The notes under the pieces were generated by a model. The model did no database searches, was not told the origin of the DNA, and saw only the letters and a program-made list of their open reading frames with translations. From NCBI RefSeq assembly GCF_030052815.1, contig NC_079498.1:96543378-96607377 (forward strand): 64,000 nt of DNA, read 5' to 3'. The DNA is from Hevea brasiliensis. Its lineage: Eukaryota > Streptophyta > Magnoliopsida > Malpighiales > Euphorbiaceae. Of this stretch, positions 61,291 through 64,000 are shown in pieces. Every line of letters begins with the position of its first letter. The first letter of the stretch is position 1. Made by a program: the position numbers and the translations under genes.

Positions 61291-62673
61291 TGTTGACCCC
61301 GTGTAGCTCAAAATGAGCATTGATTTTGATGATAACAAAACTCAAAACATAATCTATCTAACCCAGCTTTAAAGTGATGTGTAGATTCTTTCTCTTATTC
61401 ATAAAGAATTTTTGAAGTTACATCTAAGGAGGAAGAATACTCAAAGGCATCTCAAGACAAATCCAAAATGAGAAAAGAACAAGATTATAAAAGCCAAGAC
61501 TCAAAGTAAAGGTATGAAAGTCATAGAGTTAGAGATTGAGTCTTAGGTCTTATGAGAAAAGAATAGATGAGAATTTAGTCGAATGGAGCTCAAAAATGAA
61601 ACTTTATTTTCTGATTACTTTTTCTCATCATGACCTTGGATACTGCTATTGGAACTTATTTTTCTTTTAAGGTCTAAATCTTTGTTTTTAAATATTACAA
61701 GTTGAGACATGCAGCTGTTGACTTAGTTTGCTAACTGCTTTGCTAAAATATTAGTTTGCTAATGTGTTTGCTAAAACATTAGTTTACTAACCAGTTTGCT
61801 AAATGATCAGAGCTGCTCAACTTCGCACAAAAGGACAAAATAACAGCAATTTTGTCTTGAGCAGTGTGTATAACGTTCCAAAAAGGTTTCAAACGGTCTA
61901 AAATGATTTGGGACTATAAATATACCTTCTTTACTTCATTTTACACTTGATGAAAGCTTACATTTGAACTCCAACCTTGATTTTCATTTATTGCTTTCAT
62001 TCAAGAGCTTTAAAGTTTTTGAGCTACCATTGGCAAATTAACTCATCTCTTCTTTATAGTTTAATTTGTATTGAGTAAGAGTGAGTGTTAAAACATTAAG
62101 TTGCATTTAAGAAAGGTTGTACAAGCACCTATTGAAGCTTGAGAGAGAGTAAGTGCTTGTGATAGCACTTGTAAAAGGTTCAAGCTGCCTTGGTAAAAGC
62201 TTGGTGTTGAAAAAGTGTAAAGGGCTTTTGGTCTCTTGCCTTTAAAAGAGCAAATAGTAGAGAGAAAACTCAAAGAGGATTCTTTAAGAGAGTGGATGTA
62301 GGCTAGTTAAGCTGAACCACTATAAAAATTATTGTGTTTGATCTCTCTAACCTTAACCTTTTTACTTTTGTGCAATTTAATTTTAATACATGACCTTGAA
62401 TGTTGATTGAACATATTAAGTTGATATATTTGAGGATTTATGAGTATAATGAGAAATTAGTTGAAAATCTTGTGATGCATATTTTGATAGCTATAAATGT
62501 TGATTAAAGCTTGACTTGCAACTTAGGACACTTTATTAAAATACATATCACTGTCATTATATATTAAGAAGCACCTAGTTGAACAAAGCCATAATTTTTC
62601 ATTAGGCTACAAGTAAGGGCCAAAAAATTATTAAAGTTTAATTCACCCCCTCTTGGACTATTTTGGGACAACA
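61291..62673 (+). repeat. 3' LTR of the SIRE element
   Basis: Matches the 5' LTR. The core promoter TATAAA is at 61915. Slightly shorter in the TTAGTTTGCTAA repeat block. Confidence 0.95.
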
Positions 62674-62714
62674 GTTGACGAGGAAGTTGATTCTCAACTT
62701 GCGATTTTTGCCAT

Positions 62715-62940
62715 GTCTTGAGTTTTTTATTTTGTTTGATATCTAGTTTTAGAATCTGAAATTATTTTTTTAAATAAAAATATTATTTTAAAAATTATTA
62801 AAAAAATAATTTTAAAAAAATTATTTTATTATTTTAATATTTTTATAATTAAAATTAATTAAAATTAATTTTTAATTATTTTTTAACATTGATATATTTA
62901 AAAAAATAATTTTTCCAACGTAACGGGTAATACCAAACAG
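62715..62940. repeat. Possible AT-rich MITE inside the LINE remnant
   Basis: Starts near TGTTTGATATC and ends GGGTAATACCAAACA, approximate inverted ends around a highly AT-rich body. It separates two LINE coding blocks. No clear target duplication was seen. Confidence 0.35.
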
Positions 62941-63384
62941 TTTTCCTTGCTTTGGGTTGATAGGCTTGTCAATAGAGTTGCCCATGCTCTTGCGAGCGAT
63001 TGGTTGTCTCATGATAGTTACTGTTTATGGGTGGAGCCTCCTAGTTCCTGTTTCTGTATTATTCAGGAAGAGTTGCTTTGATTAATAATATTTTTCTCTA
63101 AATAAATTTCCCTGCTTTACTCCTTCCAATCACAACTAATCACAACTCGCGACCTCGCCTTTTTCTGCATTCCTCTAAACTATTCTCTCTGTCTCTCTGT
63201 CTAACCCAAAAAACAAAAGAAGCCCCATAAACCCAGAAACCCCACTGCCCCATTCCTAGCTCGCCGGAATCTCATGAAGCGCTAAAAGTTAACTCCGAGA
63301 GCCCTTCAAGCTCTCTAATTTTTTCCTCTTTTTCCGTAAGGTGATAGAAAGGCAGGGAGAGATTGTTCTTATATATATCGACAA

Positions 63385-64000
63385 ATGTACGTGGTGCCGC
63401 CATCTCATCGATCCGATCTGGGATCAGCTGGCGGCGGGTCTGGTGATTTACGGGTCTATCAAACTTGGAAAGGCAGTAATGTAAGTTGTTTGTTTATTTT
63501 CCGACTTGCTTTTAATGGGAATCTGCCTGGCGGCTTTCCTTTTATGTGAACGTATAAGCTAACTAGTAATAAATTATAGATGGATTCGCATTGCCAGTAT
63601 GAACTCCTTTGATAAGTGATGAATGTCAGGTTCTTAATTGAATTGAATTCTATTGATGGTATGTCCTCATAAATTTGAAGTTGAATTACTGGTTATCATC
63701 TAAAGCTTCGTTCTTGTTTCTATTATTAAGAACTTTTGCTTTTGAATGTGGTGCTGTTAAAGATACCCTGAAATGGTTTTAGGATTTTTTTTTTTTCAAA
63801 AATCAGTATAAGCTGCTAGTACCAAGTAATATTCAGTTTGGAGGAGCAGTTCACACTTTTTTGGATAAAACTAGCAAGCAGTTAGATAGGATTGATGGAA
63901 ACAGCTAAGAACATGTTATCTTCAATCTGCTTTGCTTTTGAAGTTGGGAGCTCGGATTTCAAGATTGATTGAGAAGTGATTTGGTGATTATCCTTTCGTA
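63385..64000 (+). CDS. DHHC protein S-acyltransferase, first exon (partial gene)
   Basis: Exon 1 is 63385-63480: 32 codons, MYVVPP at the start and RVYQTWKGSN at the end, with a GTAAGT donor. This start is characteristic of plant DHHC-type S-acyltransferases (PAT family), multi-membrane enzymes that palmitoylate proteins; the RVYQTWKGSN block precedes the first membrane segments, which lie outside the window. 63481-64000 is the first intron. A leader rich in CT repeats (63190-63320) precedes the ATG. Confidence 0.75.

Larger units (their letters stand above)
52040..62673 (+). mobile_element. Full-length SIRE/Maximus-type Ty1/copia element (10.6 kb)
   Basis: LTRs are 52040-53448 (1409 bp) and 61291-62673 (1383 bp), with ends TGTTGACCC and GGGACAACA. 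Target duplication GTTGA at 52035-52039 and 62674-62678. The initiator-Met primer site TGGTATCAGAGC is at 53452-53463. Order: gag, pol (protease, integrase, RT, RNase H), then a third ORF and four purine tracts before the 3' LTR. This layout is characteristic of the SIRE/Maximus lineage. Only a few lesions interrupt the ORFs and the LTRs are very similar, so it is a fairly young copy. Confidence 0.95.
51891..63085 (+). mobile_element. LINE 3' remnant (RNase H), split by the SIRE insertion
   Basis: Left of the SIRE element, 51964-52039 reads SSEALSLREALSWVLDHGSSQV. Right of it, 62679-62714 continues DEEVDSQLAIFAM. After an AT-rich interruption, 62956-63080 reads WVDRLVNRVAHALAS, then WVEPP and a stop. 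These are the RNase H blocks at the end of plant LINE ORF2. The left limit is not defined. The element is old and 5'-truncated. Confidence 0.65.

Overview
This is nuclear DNA of a dicot plant. Protein-coding genes are split by GT-AG introns, the spacers are very AT-rich, and most of the window is plant-type transposable elements: Ty1/copia and Ty3/gypsy LTR elements, LINE remnants, a Helitron and MITE-like inverted repeats. Similarity to plant families recalled from memory suggests a woody rosid (for example Euphorbiaceae), but that is a weak inference. I see no CRISPR array, operon, phage or other prokaryotic feature.

Layout. 1-5964 is one copy (A) of a direct duplication. It holds the 3' half of a membrane-protein gene (exons 4-7) and the 5' end of a receptor-like cytoplasmic kinase gene, which breaks off inside exon 2. 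6340-13495 is a 5'-truncated SIRE-type copia element carrying a 4.5-kb solo gypsy LTR (7299-11839). 14049-16722 is a non-autonomous Helitron, followed by a foldback repeat (16775-17545). 18538-20528 (minus) is a TMK-like receptor kinase without its ectodomain and with HGH in place of HRD. 22212-25996 is the intact copy of the membrane-protein gene (7 exons, 566 codons). 28915-31658 is the full-length copy of the RLCK-VII kinase, with one single-base frameshift. Duplication copy B covers 24226-30179.

33.0-50.2 kb is a four-level nest: a LINE tail (minus), a degraded gypsy (minus), a copia element (minus, 34111-49677) and a complete chromovirus-type gypsy (plus, 38341-49391). Target-site duplications support the two inner insertions. 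50902-51204 is a broken copy of the molybdopterin-synthase small subunit (CNX7/MOCS2A). 52040-62673 is a full-length SIRE/Maximus copia with GTTGA target-site duplications and a third ORF after pol, inserted into another LINE (plus). At 63385 the first exon of a DHHC S-acyltransferase gene starts and runs off the right edge.

The host genes do not form a pathway. What the window mainly shows is recent segmental duplication plus layered retrotransposition. The points most worth checking are: (i) a recurring loss of one base in short G/C runs, which breaks otherwise good reading frames and may be either real pseudogenization or assembly error; (ii) an intron-like insertion in the chromovirus integrase; (iii) a GC-AG intron in the intact gene; (iv) the HGH pseudokinase; and (v) the sibling SIRE copies that preserve filled and empty insertion sites. 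I found no convincing previously undescribed biological system.
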